Both the position numbers and the translations under genes were made by a program. This document shows positions 16,192 to 26,700 of a stretch of 64,000 bases of DNA, one piece after another. Origin of the DNA: Anaerolineaceae bacterium UBA6073. GTDB taxonomy: Bacteria; Chloroflexota; Anaerolineae; Anaerolineales; Anaerolineaceae. Position 1 is the stretch's first letter; the number at the start of each line of letters is the position of its first letter. The stretch is from positions 3,132 to 67,131 of the forward strand of contig DIXT01000006.1 in assembly GCA_002436085.1 (NCBI GenBank). Reading direction: 5' to 3'. The notes below the pieces were generated by a model that worked only from the letters and a program-made list of their open reading frames with translations, was not told the origin of the DNA and ran no database searches.

Positions 16192-16773
16192 ATGCGCTTT
16201 GAACCCACCGCTCTTCCTGATGTTCTGCTGTTGACACCCCAGGTGCATGGGGACCAACGCGGCTTCTTTGCCGAAACATTCCGGCAGGACAGGTTCGAAG
16301 CGGCTTGCGGACTCTACTATTTCGTGCAGGACAACCACTCCGGTTCGCGGCGCGGCATCCTGCGTGGGCTGCACTACCAGATCCGGCACGCGCAAGGCAA
16401 GCTCGTGCGCGCGGTGGCGGGTGAAATTTTTGACGTGGCGGTGGACATGCGCCGCGGCTCACCCAGCTTTGGGCGTTGGGCTGGCGTGCATTTAAGCGCC
16501 GAGAACAAGCTGCAATTGTGGGTGCCGCCCGGCTTCGCGCACGGCTTTTACGTGCTGAGCGAGTGGGCGGAGGTTTTCTATAAAGCAACCGCTTATTACG
16601 CCCCCGAATGGGAACGCGGCTTACAGTGGGACGACCCGGCAATCGGCATCCAGTGGCCGCTGCTGGAAGGCGCCGCGCCGCTGCTATCCGCTAAAGACGA
16701 GCATAATCCAGGCCTGGCCGACGCGGAGACTTTTCCTGCCAGCTGGACTGTCGATGAAACCTGGGAGGGATGA
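16192..16773 (+). CDS. rfbC: dTDP-4-dehydrorhamnose 3,5-epimerase
   Basis: 193 aa cupin enzyme of dTDP-L-rhamnose synthesis. The motif RGILRGLHYQ contains catalytic His61; VAGEIFDVAVDMRRGSP and PPGFAHGFYVLSE are the other family blocks. It starts 1 bp after the ATPase gene and overlaps the rfbB start (ATGATGA), so it is clearly co-translated with its pathway partners. The C-terminal part is slightly extended past the barrel. Confidence 0.94.
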   Translation: MRFEPTALPDVLLLTPQVHGDQRGFFAETFRQDRFEAACGLYYFVQDNHSGSRRGILRGLHYQIRHAQGKLVRAVAGEIFDVAVDMRRGSPSFGRWAGVHLSAENKLQLWVPPGFAHGFYVLSEWAEVFYKATAYYAPEWERGLQWDDPAIGIQWPLLEGAAPLLSAKDEHNPGLADAETFPASWTVDETWEG

Positions 16774-17855
16774 TGACGCGCAACGTGTTGGTGACCGGAG
16801 GGGCCGGCTTTATAGGTTCTAATTTTGTGCATTACCTGCTGCGCACAGATCCCGAGGTCAGGATTGTGACCCTGGACGCGCTCACCTATGCCGGCAGTCT
16901 GGAAAACCTGAAAGACTTGCCCGACCCAGCGCGCCACAGCTTTATTCAGGGGGATATCGCCGACCGCGCCTTGCTGGACCGGATTTTTACGGAAAACACA
17001 ATCGACACGGTGGTGCATTTTGCCGCCGAAACGCACGTGGACCGTTCCATTCACGACCCGGGCGTGTTCGTGCAGACCAATGTGTTGGGCACCTTCACGC
17101 TGTTGGAAGCCGCGCGCAAAGCCTGGCTGGTGGATAAAATCGTGCCGGTGGAGCAAGCCCGCTTTCACCATGTTTCCACCGATGAGGTCTTTGGCACGCT
17201 GACGCGTGAAGAGCCGCCTTTTGAGGAGAGCACCCCCTACCAGCCGCGCTCGCCCTATGCCGCCTCCAAAGCTTCCAGCGACCACTTCGTGCGCGCATAT
17301 CACATCACCTACGGGCTGCCGGTCAGCATCAGCAACTGCTCCAACAACTACGGCCCGCGCCAGTTCCCCGAAAAGCTGGTCCCGCTCATGATTTTGAACG
17401 CCAGCTCCGGCAAACCCCTGCCGGTCTACGGCGACGGCATGCAAATCCGCGACTGGCTGTATGTGGACGACCATTGCGAAGCTATCTGGCAGGTGGCCAC
17501 CCACGGTCAGGTCGGCGAGACCTACTGCGTGGGGGGCGACAACCAACCGCCCAACATCGAAATCGTGCGTACAATCTGTCAGATCATGGACGAACTCCAG
17601 CCGCGTTCCGTTTGGGCGCCGCACGAAAAACTGATAAGTTACGTGGCGGACCGCCCGGGGCACGACCGGCGCTATGACATCAGTATTTCAAAAATCAAGA
17701 ACGAACTTGGCTGGCAGCCCCGGCACTCGCTCAAACAGGGCATGCTGGACACGGTCGTCTGGTACCTGGAGCATCCGGAGTGGGTGCAGAGCGTTACGCA
17801 TAATTCAGATTACAGCAGTTGGGTTCAGAAGAACTACAACAACAGGAAGGGCTGA
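16770..17855 (+). CDS. rfbB: dTDP-glucose 4,6-dehydratase
   Basis: 361 aa extended-SDR enzyme. NAD-binding GGAGFIGSNF sits at the N-terminus, the active-site acids in STDEVFG, and the catalytic Tyr-x3-Lys in SPYAASKASSDH. NNYGPRQFPEKLVPL and GDGMQIRDWLYVDDHC are diagnostic for RmlB. Two adjacent ATGs (16770, 16773) follow GGGAGGG. It acts second in the pathway, on dTDP-glucose made by RfbA. Confidence 0.95.
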   Translation: MMTRNVLVTGGAGFIGSNFVHYLLRTDPEVRIVTLDALTYAGSLENLKDLPDPARHSFIQGDIADRALLDRIFTENTIDTVVHFAAETHVDRSIHDPGVFVQTNVLGTFTLLEAARKAWLVDKIVPVEQARFHHVSTDEVFGTLTREEPPFEESTPYQPRSPYAASKASSDHFVRAYHITYGLPVSISNCSNNYGPRQFPEKLVPLMILNASSGKPLPVYGDGMQIRDWLYVDDHCEAIWQVATHGQVGETYCVGGDNQPPNIEIVRTICQIMDELQPRSVWAPHEKLISYVADRPGHDRRYDISISKIKNELGWQPRHSLKQGMLDTVVWYLEHPEWVQSVTHNSDYSSWVQKNYNNRKG

Positions 17856-17857
17856 AC

Positions 17858-18733
17858 ATGAAAGGGATTATTCTGGCAGGCGGGAAAGGCACCCGGCTCT
17901 ACCCTCTCACCATGGCGGTCAGCAAGCAACTGCTGCCTGTGTACGACAAACCGATGATTTACTATCCGTTGTCCATGCTCATGCTGGCAGGCATCCGCGA
18001 AATTCTGGTTATCACCACGCCGGAAGAGCAGTTTCTATATCAGCGCGTGCTGCGCGACGGCTCCCAGTGGGGACTTAAGTTTACCTATGCCGTGCAGCCT
18101 GTCCCGCGCGGCCTGGCGGACGCCTTCCTGGTTGGCAAGGATTTTTTGGCGGGCGAGAGCGCCTGCCTGATCCTGGGTGATAACATCTTCTTTGGGCAAG
18201 GGCTGCCCCAGGTGCTGCGCGAGGCAGCCGCGATAAAGGACGGCGCGGTGGTGTTCGCGTATCCCGTCCGCGACCCCGAACGCTATGGCGTGGTGGAATT
18301 TGACGGGAACCGCAAAGCCGTCAGCCTGGAAGAAAAGCCGGCGCATCCGCGCTCAAACTTTGCCGTGCCGGGCATTTACTTCTATGACAACAACGTCGTT
18401 CGCTATGCGGAGGAGTTGAAACCCTCCCCACGCGGCGAAATTGAAATCACGGATATCAACCGACGCTACCTGGATGAAGGCAAGCTGCAAGTAAAGGTGC
18501 TGGGCAGGGGCGTGGCCTGGCTGGATGCCGGCACGCATGAAAGCCTGCTCCAGGCTGCTATGTTCGTGCAAGCGGTGGAAGACCGGCAGGGGATGATGAT
18601 TTCTTGCGTGGAAGAGATTGCCTACCGTATGGGATTTATCGACCAGGAACAACTGATGCTATGCGCGCAGGAAATGGCCGGGAATGAATACGGGCAGCAC
18701 TTGCTGCGCTTTGTGAAAGGCCTTCAGGCGTGA
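17858..18733 (+). CDS. rfbA: Glucose-1-phosphate thymidylyltransferase
   Basis: 291 aa nucleotidyltransferase making dTDP-glucose. N-terminal GIILAGGKGTRLYPLT is the signature, with KQLLPVYDKPMIYYPL directly after. ILGDNIFFG holds the metal-binding Asp, and EEKPAHPRSNFAVPGIYFYD binds the sugar. The ATG at 17858 is 2 bp after the rfbB stop and is preceded by AGGAAGG. The gene ends in the GTG of rfbD. Confidence 0.95.
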   Translation: MKGIILAGGKGTRLYPLTMAVSKQLLPVYDKPMIYYPLSMLMLAGIREILVITTPEEQFLYQRVLRDGSQWGLKFTYAVQPVPRGLADAFLVGKDFLAGESACLILGDNIFFGQGLPQVLREAAAIKDGAVVFAYPVRDPERYGVVEFDGNRKAVSLEEKPAHPRSNFAVPGIYFYDNNVVRYAEELKPSPRGEIEITDINRRYLDEGKLQVKVLGRGVAWLDAGTHESLLQAAMFVQAVEDRQGMMISCVEEIAYRMGFIDQEQLMLCAQEMAGNEYGQHLLRFVKGLQA

Positions 18734-19614
18734 GGAGAATTTTGTTGTTTGCCCGCGGCGGTCAGCTGGGATGGGAGCTCCAGCGCGCGCTTGCCCCGCT
18801 GGGCGAGGTGCTGGCGCTGGATTATCCGCAGGTGGACTTCAGCAAGCCGGAAGAACTGCGCCAGCTTGTACGCGCAGCGCGCCCGGACCTGATCATCAAC
18901 CCGGCAGCCTATACCGCTGTGGACCGGGCGGAGACCGAGAGCGAGCTGGCTTACCGCGTAAATGCCCACTCGCCGGCTGTGCTGGCGGAAGAAGCTTTGC
19001 GTTTACGCGTGCCGCTGGTGCATTATTCCACTGATTATGTCTTCGACGGCGCGAAGGGCAGCCCCTACCTGGAAAGCGATGAACCCGCGCCCCTGAATGT
19101 GTATGGACACAGCAAGCTGGCGGGTGACCGGGCGGTCATATCCACGGGCGGAGCCCACATAATCCTGCGCACCAGCTGGGTTTACTCCATGCGCCAGGGC
19201 GGTTTCGTCATCAAAGTGCTGCAGTGGTCGCGCCAGCAGGAAGTTTTGCGGGTAGTAGCCGACCAAATCAGCGGGCCGACCTCGGCGCGCATGCTGGCTG
19301 AACTGACCGCGCTGCTCCTGGCTGGGGCTGGCACAGACCTGTTCGCGTGGCTGTCGGAACGCGCTGGAGTGTACCACTGCGCAGGGGACGGCGCCTGCAG
19401 CCGCTATGCCTGGGCGCAGGAAATCCTGCAGCTTGACCCGCGCCGCGAGGAACAAAAGGTGCGCGAGCTTTTGCCGGCCAGCAGCGATGAATTCCCGACC
19501 CCCGCAGCGCGTCCGCTGGCATCCGTGCTGGATTGCGGCAAGCTGGAACGCGTGTTTGGCCTGCGTCTGCCCCCCTGGCAGACCGCGCTGAAACTGGCAA
19601 TGGAAAATTTTTGA
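18730..19614 (+). CDS. rfbD: dTDP-4-dehydrorhamnose reductase
   Basis: 294 aa SDR enzyme for the last step to dTDP-L-rhamnose. The cofactor loop reads FARGGQLGWEL, where GxNGQLG is usual. INPAAYTAVDRAE, YSTDYVFDGAKG and YGHSKLAGD (Tyr-x3-Lys) are typical for RmlD. GTG start overlaps the rfbA stop by 3 bases. With rfbC, rfbB and rfbA this completes the four-enzyme pathway, so the cell can make rhamnose for the polymer. Confidence 0.94.
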   Translation: MRRILLFARGGQLGWELQRALAPLGEVLALDYPQVDFSKPEELRQLVRAARPDLIINPAAYTAVDRAETESELAYRVNAHSPAVLAEEALRLRVPLVHYSTDYVFDGAKGSPYLESDEPAPLNVYGHSKLAGDRAVISTGGAHIILRTSWVYSMRQGGFVIKVLQWSRQQEVLRVVADQISGPTSARMLAELTALLLAGAGTDLFAWLSERAGVYHCAGDGACSRYAWAQEILQLDPRREEQKVRELLPASSDEFPTPAARPLASVLDCGKLERVFGLRLPPWQTALKLAMENF

Positions 19615-19683
19615 TTGCCACAAGCATACAGAACAAACATAACCCGCTTATCCAGAGCGCCTGACTTTATTCGAGGATAGACC

Positions 19684-22266
19684 ATGAATGTTTTAAAAAA
19701 CCTGCGTATGAAGACGCGCAGCATGCTAGCGCGGGTCTTCCCCCAATCGTTGGAACCGGACCTGGGGCTCCTGCGGGAGTCTGGATATTTTGACCCTTTC
19801 TGGTACGGGCAGAACAACCTGGACGTGAGCGCGCGGGGAGTGGACTCGCTGCGCCACTATCTGCTCTACGGCGGACTGGAAGGACGCAGCCCTGGTCCTA
19901 AATTTGACAGCCTCGGATACCTGGAGAGCAACCCGGATGTGCGCGCAGCCGGCGTCAATCCCCTTGTGCATTATTTGAAATACGGCCGGGCGGAAGGGCG
20001 TTCCCCTTACGGCGCGGCGCGCGAGGCGGAACTGAAAGCGGATATGCGCGCTATCCAACAGCATTACATACGCATGTTTAAACAGCCGGTTGATTTCCGC
20101 GCGCCGACTGGGTTTATGGAAAAACTCCAGATTTATAAGCTTGTCTTCCGCAACCCCATCATGCACGTCTTTGCCGATAAGGCTTCCGCGAAAAAACTGG
20201 TAGGGGATATTATTGGCGGCGAGTACATCGTGCCCTTGATCGGGGTGTATGACTGTTTCGCCGATATTCCGCGCGATAAACTACCCCAACAATTTGTGAT
20301 TAAAGCCAATCATGCCTCCGGTTTCACCATCATATGTCGGGATAAAAGCAACTTTGACTGGGAAAAAGCCGCCAAAGAAGCAGACGGATGGCTTGAATAT
20401 GACTTCTGCACGCGCTATTGGGAGTGGTGCTACAAAGGGATTAAGCCCAGACTCGTCGTGGAGGAGCTGCTGGTTGACGAAAACGGCAACATCCCGCCGG
20501 ACTGTAAGATACACGTCTCTGACGGGAAGGTGTGTGAAGTCCAGTATATCTTTGACCGGTTTGGAGGACGGTACACCACCGTCCATATGACGCCGGAGTG
20601 GGAACGGCTGGAGTATTCCGTTAATATCCATCCACATATTGGTCCGTTTGAGCGGCCTCCGCAGACGGACCTGATGATGGCGCTTGCGGAGAAGATTGCG
20701 AAGGGTTTTCCTTTTGTGCGCGTCGATTTTTTCCTCTGTAAAGGACGCGTGTACTTCGCTGAAACGACCTTTTATCCCACCGGCGGTTTTGGCATCATTA
20801 CGCCGCGTGAATGGGATGAGAGCCTGGCGGAACGCGTTGCGCTGGAGGGCGTGTATGACAAAGAGTACTTCGGCCGCCTGTCCGATGAGGTCTTCCGTGA
20901 AATGGCGCTTGCGCCGGAGTTTGAGCAGCCTGCCGGCGCTCTGGAAACCGACCAGGCAGCAGAACCGGCGGCAGACGATGGGAAGCTGAACGCGCTGATT
21001 TTCAACCACAGCAGCGCGCTGGGCGGCGCGGAGCGCAGCTTGGTGGAGCTGGTGCGCGAGCTTAGCTCGGATTACAACACCCGCTGCACAGTAGTGCTGC
21101 CCTCTGCGGGTCTGCTGGAGTTGGAGCTTCAAAAAGCCGGAGCGCAAACCATGCTTGCGCCTATCAGCTGGTGGTGCGCGCTTTCGCAGCAGGAATTGGA
21201 CCGCAACCCTGCCAACCTCTCGCTCACCGCCGCATGGCTGCGGGAGAATCTGCCCATACTGAGGGACCTGCATCCCGACCTGGTGCTGACCAACACACTG
21301 GTGCTGCCCTGGGGAGCAATTGCCGCGTTTTTGCTGGATAAACCGCACTTGTGGCTGGTAAACGAATTTGGTTCCCTGGACCACGGGCTGCTGTTCCAGC
21401 TTGGGCTGGAAAAAAGCCTGAAGTTCATCGCGCAAAGCTCGGAACGCGTGCTCACCCGCTCCAAAGCCATCCAGAACGCGCTTTTCCCCGGGCTGACCGC
21501 GCCGAAAGTGGAAACCATGTACCGCTACATCCCGCCGCCCACAGCCGAAGAGCTTATTCCAGACCCGGATGCCCCCGGTTTTAGAAATCCACAGGCGTTC
21601 AAACTCCTGTTGAGCGGCACCATCTCCGAAGCCAAGGGGCAGGAAGAGGCTGTGCGCGCACTTAAAATTCTGTTGGACCGCGGGCTTGGACCGCTGGAGC
21701 TATTGATGCCCGGCAATACCCATGCCGAGTTCAAAGCCTACCTTGAGGAGCTAATAAGCTCCCTCGGGCTGGAAAGCTTTGCCAGAATCCTGCCATTCCA
21801 GCAGCGCATTGCCGCGCTTACAAAGCAGGCCGACGCAATACTGGTTTGCTCGCGCATGGAAGCATTTGGACGGGTGTCCCTTGAAGCCATGCAGCAGAAA
21901 AAGCCCGTGATAGCGACAGCTTCGGGTGGGAACCTGGAGATGATTCAGGACGGCGAAACCGGTCTGCTGTATCCAATTGGAGACATTCCCGCGCTGGCGG
22001 ATAGAATTGAGCGCCTGATGAAAGACCCCGGTTTGCGCGCCCGGCTGGGAGAAAGTGGTTTCCGCTTCGTCAGCACCGAATTTAGCGAGGAAGCCTTTGG
22101 CGGGCGCATCAGCGAGATTATGCGCGCTCTGCCGCAGCGTGAAATGGCGTGGAACGCGGAGCTGGACGAAGCACTTGAGTCGCTGACCGGGAGAGAGTTT
22201 ACTGACTTTGCCCGCCGCGCCATTGCGGTCAACAAAGCACTGAAAAAGCCCCCACAAATTCGTTGA
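19684..22266 (+). CDS. TupA-like ATP-grasp fused to GT4 glycosyltransferase
   Basis: 860 aa, three parts. (1) Residues about 35-115: two copies of a short repeat with NNLDVSARGVDSLRHYLLYG and ESNPDVRAAGVNPLVHYLKY, each ending G..EGRSP. (2) About 115-400: a TupA-like ATP-grasp domain (FVIKANHASGFTIICRDKS, VEELLVDENGNIPPDCKIHV, VRVDFFLCKGRVYFAETTFY), the family known from teichuronic-acid synthesis. (3) About 435-830: a GT-B glycosyltransferase of family 4 (NHSSALGGAERSLVELVREL, SGTISEAKGQEEAVRALKIL, RMEAFGRVSLEAMQQKKPVI). It probably adds a sugar and an amide- or ester-type modification to the envelope polymer. Start at 19684 after GAGGATAGACC. No frameshift is seen between the parts, so the fusion is real in this sequence. 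Confidence 0.85.
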   Translation: MNVLKNLRMKTRSMLARVFPQSLEPDLGLLRESGYFDPFWYGQNNLDVSARGVDSLRHYLLYGGLEGRSPGPKFDSLGYLESNPDVRAAGVNPLVHYLKYGRAEGRSPYGAAREAELKADMRAIQQHYIRMFKQPVDFRAPTGFMEKLQIYKLVFRNPIMHVFADKASAKKLVGDIIGGEYIVPLIGVYDCFADIPRDKLPQQFVIKANHASGFTIICRDKSNFDWEKAAKEADGWLEYDFCTRYWEWCYKGIKPRLVVEELLVDENGNIPPDCKIHVSDGKVCEVQYIFDRFGGRYTTVHMTPEWERLEYSVNIHPHIGPFERPPQTDLMMALAEKIAKGFPFVRVDFFLCKGRVYFAETTFYPTGGFGIITPREWDESLAERVALEGVYDKEYFGRLSDEVFREMALAPEFEQPAGALETDQAAEPAADDGKLNALIFNHSSALGGAERSLVELVRELSSDYNTRCTVVLPSAGLLELELQKAGAQTMLAPISWWCALSQQELDRNPANLSLTAAWLRENLPILRDLHPDLVLTNTLVLPWGAIAAFLLDKPHLWLVNEFGSLDHGLLFQLGLEKSLKFIAQSSERVLTRSKAIQNALFPGLTAPKVETMYRYIPPPTAEELIPDPDAPGFRNPQAFKLLLSGTISEAKGQEEAVRALKILLDRGLGPLELLMPGNTHAEFKAYLEELISSLGLESFARILPFQQRIAALTKQADAILVCSRMEAFGRVSLEAMQQKKPVIATASGGNLEMIQDGETGLLYPIGDIPALADRIERLMKDPGLRARLGESGFRFVSTEFSEEAFGGRISEIMRALPQREMAWNAELDEALESLTGREFTDFARRAIAVNKALKKPPQIR

Positions 22267-22333
22267 CGCTCCGGCAAGCGCGCCAGGCCGGCTATAATAA
22301 AACCAGACAGAGAACATCCAGGCAGGAGCCACT

Positions 22334-23719
22334 ATGCAAGTTAAGCGCGTCGCTTTTTTCACATACTGTCCGTTCGAATCCGCGCTGGAGTTATACCGCT
22401 TTGTCTCCCCGCTGAAAGCAGCCGGAATTGAGCTTATTCAGGGCGTGGCGGCAGGCGAGCCAAACCTGGACGTTATCGCCGGCGCGGACCTGGTATGTTT
22501 TCAGCGCGATTTTTCGCGCCGCTTTAAAGCCTACCAGAGCGTGCTTGCCGAAGCGCGCGCAAGAGGGATTCCGGTCGTCATGGACCTGGACGACCATTTG
22601 CTGGCTTTACCCCCCGAGCATCCAGACCGACTCGCCGGAGATTTTGCCGACAGCCTGCCCGCTTTGATGCACGCATTGCTCAGCGCGGACGCTCTGACTG
22701 TTACCACCCCTGAACTGAAGCAAGCGCTAATCCCGTTCAACCCGAATGTGGCCGTGCTGCCCAATTACCTGGATAAAGACTTATGGCAGTTTCGCCAGCC
22801 TGTTTTGCGCCCGATGGATGCGCAGGTAAGAATCCTCTTCATGGGCACCCCCACACACGCCCCCGACCTGGAGGGCATTGCTGAAGCGCTGCGCAACACA
22901 GCCAGGCGCTACGGCGGTCGGGTGCGCTTTGTTTTTTTTGGCGCCCGCCCGCCCGAGGGTTTGGCGGATCTCGCGCAAGTGGATTACCAACCGGTAAAAA
23001 GCTTCGATTACCGCCAATTCCAGCGGGAATTCTATGGGCTTAAGGCAGACATCGCGCTTGCTCCGTTAACAGATAACTTGTTTAACCGCTGCAAAAGCGC
23101 GATTAAATTCATGGAATACTCCGCGCTGGGGCTGGCAGGGGTGTACGCCGCGCTGCCGCCCTACGCCTCTGCGGTACGCGACGGCGAGAACGGCTTTCTG
23201 GCGGGGGATGCGCAGGAGTGGGAACGCAAGCTGGGGGCTCTGATTGAAGACCCGGCTTTGTGTTTGCGGATGGCGGAGCGCGCCCAGGAGGATATCCGCG
23301 GGCAGTGGCTGGTGCAAAACCACGCGCATTTATGGTCGGAAGCCTATGAGGCTGTCGCGCGGGCGGGGGCCAAAAAAGCAGGCGACGCCAGCCCAATCGA
23401 GTCCGCGCTGGCTGCGGCAGCGCTGCAGCTGGACGAACTGCGCAGCCTGACCAACAGCCGTTATTCCCGGCTGCGCGAAGACCTGGCGAAACAACATGCC
23501 GAGACACTGCTGCGCGGCGAGCAGCTTGACGTTTTGCGCGGTGAATTGCTTCATAAAGATGCGCAGCTGGAAGACTTACAAACGTTATTGCGCGAGAAAG
23601 ACGCTCAGATTGTGACCTTGCGGGACGAAGCGGTGGGATATGCCAACAGCCGCAGCTGGAAGCTCACCCGCCCGCTGCGCGAGTTTAATCGTCTGTTAGG
23701 ACGCTTGCTAAAAAAATGA
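22334..23719 (+). CDS. GT4-like glycosyltransferase with C-terminal coiled coil
   Basis: 461 aa. GT-B type domain up to about 345: FFTYCPFESALELYRFV, VMDLDDHLLALPP, VLPNYLDKDLW, ILFMGTPTHAPDLEGI and KSAIKFMEYSALGLAGVY. The last 110 residues form a charged coiled coil (LHKDAQLEDLQTLLREKDAQ) ending in NSRSWKLTRPLREF, a tail found on many capsule glycosyltransferases that may bind the membrane or partners. AGGAGCC precedes the ATG. It is convergent with the next gene, with only 15 bp between stop codons. Confidence 0.85.
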   Translation: MQVKRVAFFTYCPFESALELYRFVSPLKAAGIELIQGVAAGEPNLDVIAGADLVCFQRDFSRRFKAYQSVLAEARARGIPVVMDLDDHLLALPPEHPDRLAGDFADSLPALMHALLSADALTVTTPELKQALIPFNPNVAVLPNYLDKDLWQFRQPVLRPMDAQVRILFMGTPTHAPDLEGIAEALRNTARRYGGRVRFVFFGARPPEGLADLAQVDYQPVKSFDYRQFQREFYGLKADIALAPLTDNLFNRCKSAIKFMEYSALGLAGVYAALPPYASAVRDGENGFLAGDAQEWERKLGALIEDPALCLRMAERAQEDIRGQWLVQNHAHLWSEAYEAVARAGAKKAGDASPIESALAAAALQLDELRSLTNSRYSRLREDLAKQHAETLLRGEQLDVLRGELLHKDAQLEDLQTLLREKDAQIVTLRDEAVGYANSRSWKLTRPLREFNRLLGRLLKK

Positions 23720-23734
23720 GGCTTTGGGCTGGTT

Positions 23735-26700
23735 TCAGGCTACTAAATCGCGGCCGCAGTAATAATCATCCAGGATGATGCCCGAAAGCAGCGCTTTTTC
23801 CGCGGCTGATTGATTGGTAAGGAACGCATCCATCAGTAAAGACGCTGCGAAGCTTGAGGGCCGCAGGTCCGGCAGCAAAGTGCGGCGGATTTCTGCTAGG
23901 TCTGCCGCGTACTGCAGCGCGCCGGCCCGGATGCCGTCTCGAATTGGGGCAGGCTCAATCTCTGCGGGGGTCAGCGGCCGGAAGTGCCCGACCGCCCGGC
24001 CGTTTTCCACTCCATAGAACTCTACCTGCGCGTCATTGGAGCTCAGGAGCTTTTCCACCTCAAAGCTGTAGCGGAACAGCAAAGGACCTTCCAGTCCGGA
24101 ACTGATGTTCTCGCCAAAACAGCCGCGCAAATGCACGCCGTAACGGTCCGCCACGAGTCGAGAGCGCTCGTCGGTAAGCAGATAATAGCCGTGTACTGGC
24201 TTGCCTAGAATCTTGTTTAGATGCCCTTGCACGGTGCCGCCGTAGCCGACGTCCGCCACAGCCGGGTTCTTCGCTGCCGGTATGCCCAGTTCTGCGAGCT
24301 GCTGCAGCAAACCCGCTTTTTCGCTTTCCGCGCGGGCGCTGATTTCATCGCGCAGCAAAGACAGTACAGCTTCGAGCCGGCCAATCTTTTTGTACTGAAT
24401 TTCGAGAATGCTCTCCGGACCTAAATTCTCCGCCCGACTAATCTCCTGCCACTTTTCCGCGGACGGTGTAATGCCGTAGCGTGTGTTCAACAGTTTAACG
24501 AGCGTATTTGGGAAGTAGGTTGTTCTGGCTATGTTCAGGATATCCTCAAAGGAAGAGAGCGCTGCCATGCTGGAACAGCGGCGGGAGACGACCAGATACT
24601 CCGAGCGCGGGGCGTCTGGCAGGTCGGCAGTCCAGGCGTCGTAGACTGCCTTCATCAATCTGCCTTCCCTGGAAAGGAAATAAAGGCGGTCCACCCCGTC
24701 CTCACGCGCTTTGCCAAGTAGCCACTGGGAAAAACTAATCAGCAGGGGGCCAATCAGGCTGTAACCAATGTTCTCAGGCGTGACCGGGAAAAGGCTGGTA
24801 GGGTCAAGGTCTGGGTAGACCAGCCGGGAAAAATTATGGAGCAGGATGGGACCCAGCGTGAGTTCTTCGTCCAGGTCCGCCCGTTTATTAAGCTGGTCCA
24901 CCAGCGCTGTCAAGCGGGGCATTCCGCGCGCGATTTCAATCGGGCGCAGGATATGCACCGATTCAGAGCCGCTTTCCATTGGAATCTGGAAATCCGAGCG
25001 TTCGTTGTCGCCGGTCATCACGAACGCCTCAGGTTTCAGAGCGTACTGCGCCAGCACGCGCTCATATAGCTCGCCAGTATCTTTGCGCGCGCCAATTGTG
25101 TTTGAAACAAACAATTTATCCCAGCGTTCGATGTCCGCTGCGCGCAGCATGTCCGCGATGTTGGCTTCTGGCAGGCAGGTGTCGGTGATGATGACCGTTG
25201 GTTTACCGCTCCGGAGCGCATCCTGATACAGTTGGACGCCTTCTGCCCGCGGGCGCACGCTGCTGTTCTCAACGCTTTCTTCAAGCGCGCGCAGCTCCGC
25301 TACTTCCTCAGCCCCCAGTCCGGAAAGCTGCTGTAGCTGCTGATAGGTTTCATCCAGGCCCACGTCCGAACCCTTAAGCGCACGCGCCTGGCTTTCGGCA
25401 AGGGCGCGATAACGCAGGAAGAGTAATCCGTTCTGTGCGGAACTGCGCCGCGCGACAATCTTCTTGGCGGCTTCTGGATCCAGCAGGGGACGGCAAAGCA
25501 GGGTGTCGAACACGTCAAAGCCGACCAATTTAACAGCCGGGGAATTGTAAGCTTCTTTCAGGTCCGAATAGGGGCGCTGCAGAATGTGGTCAAAGCGCCA
25601 GGCGGACCAGCTGTAATTCAGTTTGTCCTTCAGGATGGCAATCTTGAATCCCTGGTTGGTCGTGCTGACGCCCAGGAAGCGCTCCAGGGTGTGCGCCAGC
25701 GTGCCGTCGGTTTGCCCGCTTTCCTCAGGGAATTCCTCCAGTGTGAAGCCTGTATTGAAAAGCGGCAGCAGCGCCTCTTTGCGCGCCCAGAACATTGAAC
25801 CTGCTGGGAAATCAAAATAGCCGTCAGGAAGCTCCTCAAAGCCGAGCCGTTCCTGAAGCTGCCCCGCCAACGGACGATTAGCCAGCCAGGTGTGCGCCTC
25901 ACACGGCACAAAAAAGTAAGTCTGCGGATAGACCATCCCGTAAGGGCTGTCATCCTGAAGTAAATTGAAGATGCGTTGGATTTGTTCGCGGCTGCCCAGC
26001 AGTTCGCCCAGCAGGTATTCGCGCCAGCCGAGCGTAGCCCCTTGGTTGTACAGCGATTTTTTCGTGTGGAAATGCGCCACCACGTCGTATTGCTTCAGGA
26101 GGGCGCCAAAAGTGAGGAAAAACGGCGCCAGGTCGCGTCCGCGGTTGGGCACGATTTGCACGGTCAGCTTGCGTAAATTCGGCAGCCCGCTAAAGGCTTG
26201 CTTGCACAGCGGATGCGCGTCCTCCGAGACCACGGAAATGTACAGGTCGTAGGGGAAAGGCATGTTCGCGATGTAGCGGACGAACTCCGGGATCAGCTCG
26301 CTGTAAAAGATGTGCATGTGCACCGCGATCTGTCTATTGAAGGAACCTGCGGGCTGCACTTCCGCAAGGTCTACCAGATTCCCGGGTGTATATGAGGGAT
26401 CAAAGAAAACAGCGCCGCCATGTCCTGACCTTGTCAGACTGAAGAGCCGCGGAAAGCGTTTGAGCACAAAGGCTTTCAGAGGCTGGCGTTGGAGGATGGG
26501 TAGCGGCAGCACCCGGAAAAGCTTTCGAGCTGCAGTCCTGAACGCGCGTTTGAATGGATTGGCACGCGCAGAGGCGCCTTGGGACAGAACGCCAGGCCTG
26601 GGCAGGCGGCCTTCTTTTTTGCCGTGCCGCAGATAATGCGCCAGGGGATTGACGCCGGCGGAGTGCACATCCGGGTTGGCTTGCAGGTAGAACGCAGTAT

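Noticed and set aside
16596..17663. 355-codon minus-strand frame over rfbC and rfbB
   Set aside because: Shadow of well-supported rfb genes.
20281..21435. 384-codon minus-strand frame opposite the ATP-grasp/GT4 gene
   Set aside because: Antisense shadow in GC-rich DNA. The plus strand has clear domain motifs throughout.
22263..22298. Promoter TTGACG ... TATAAT before the GT4 gene at 22334
   Set aside because: Spacing is 24 bp, too long for a normal sigma70 promoter, although the TATAAT alone could be used.
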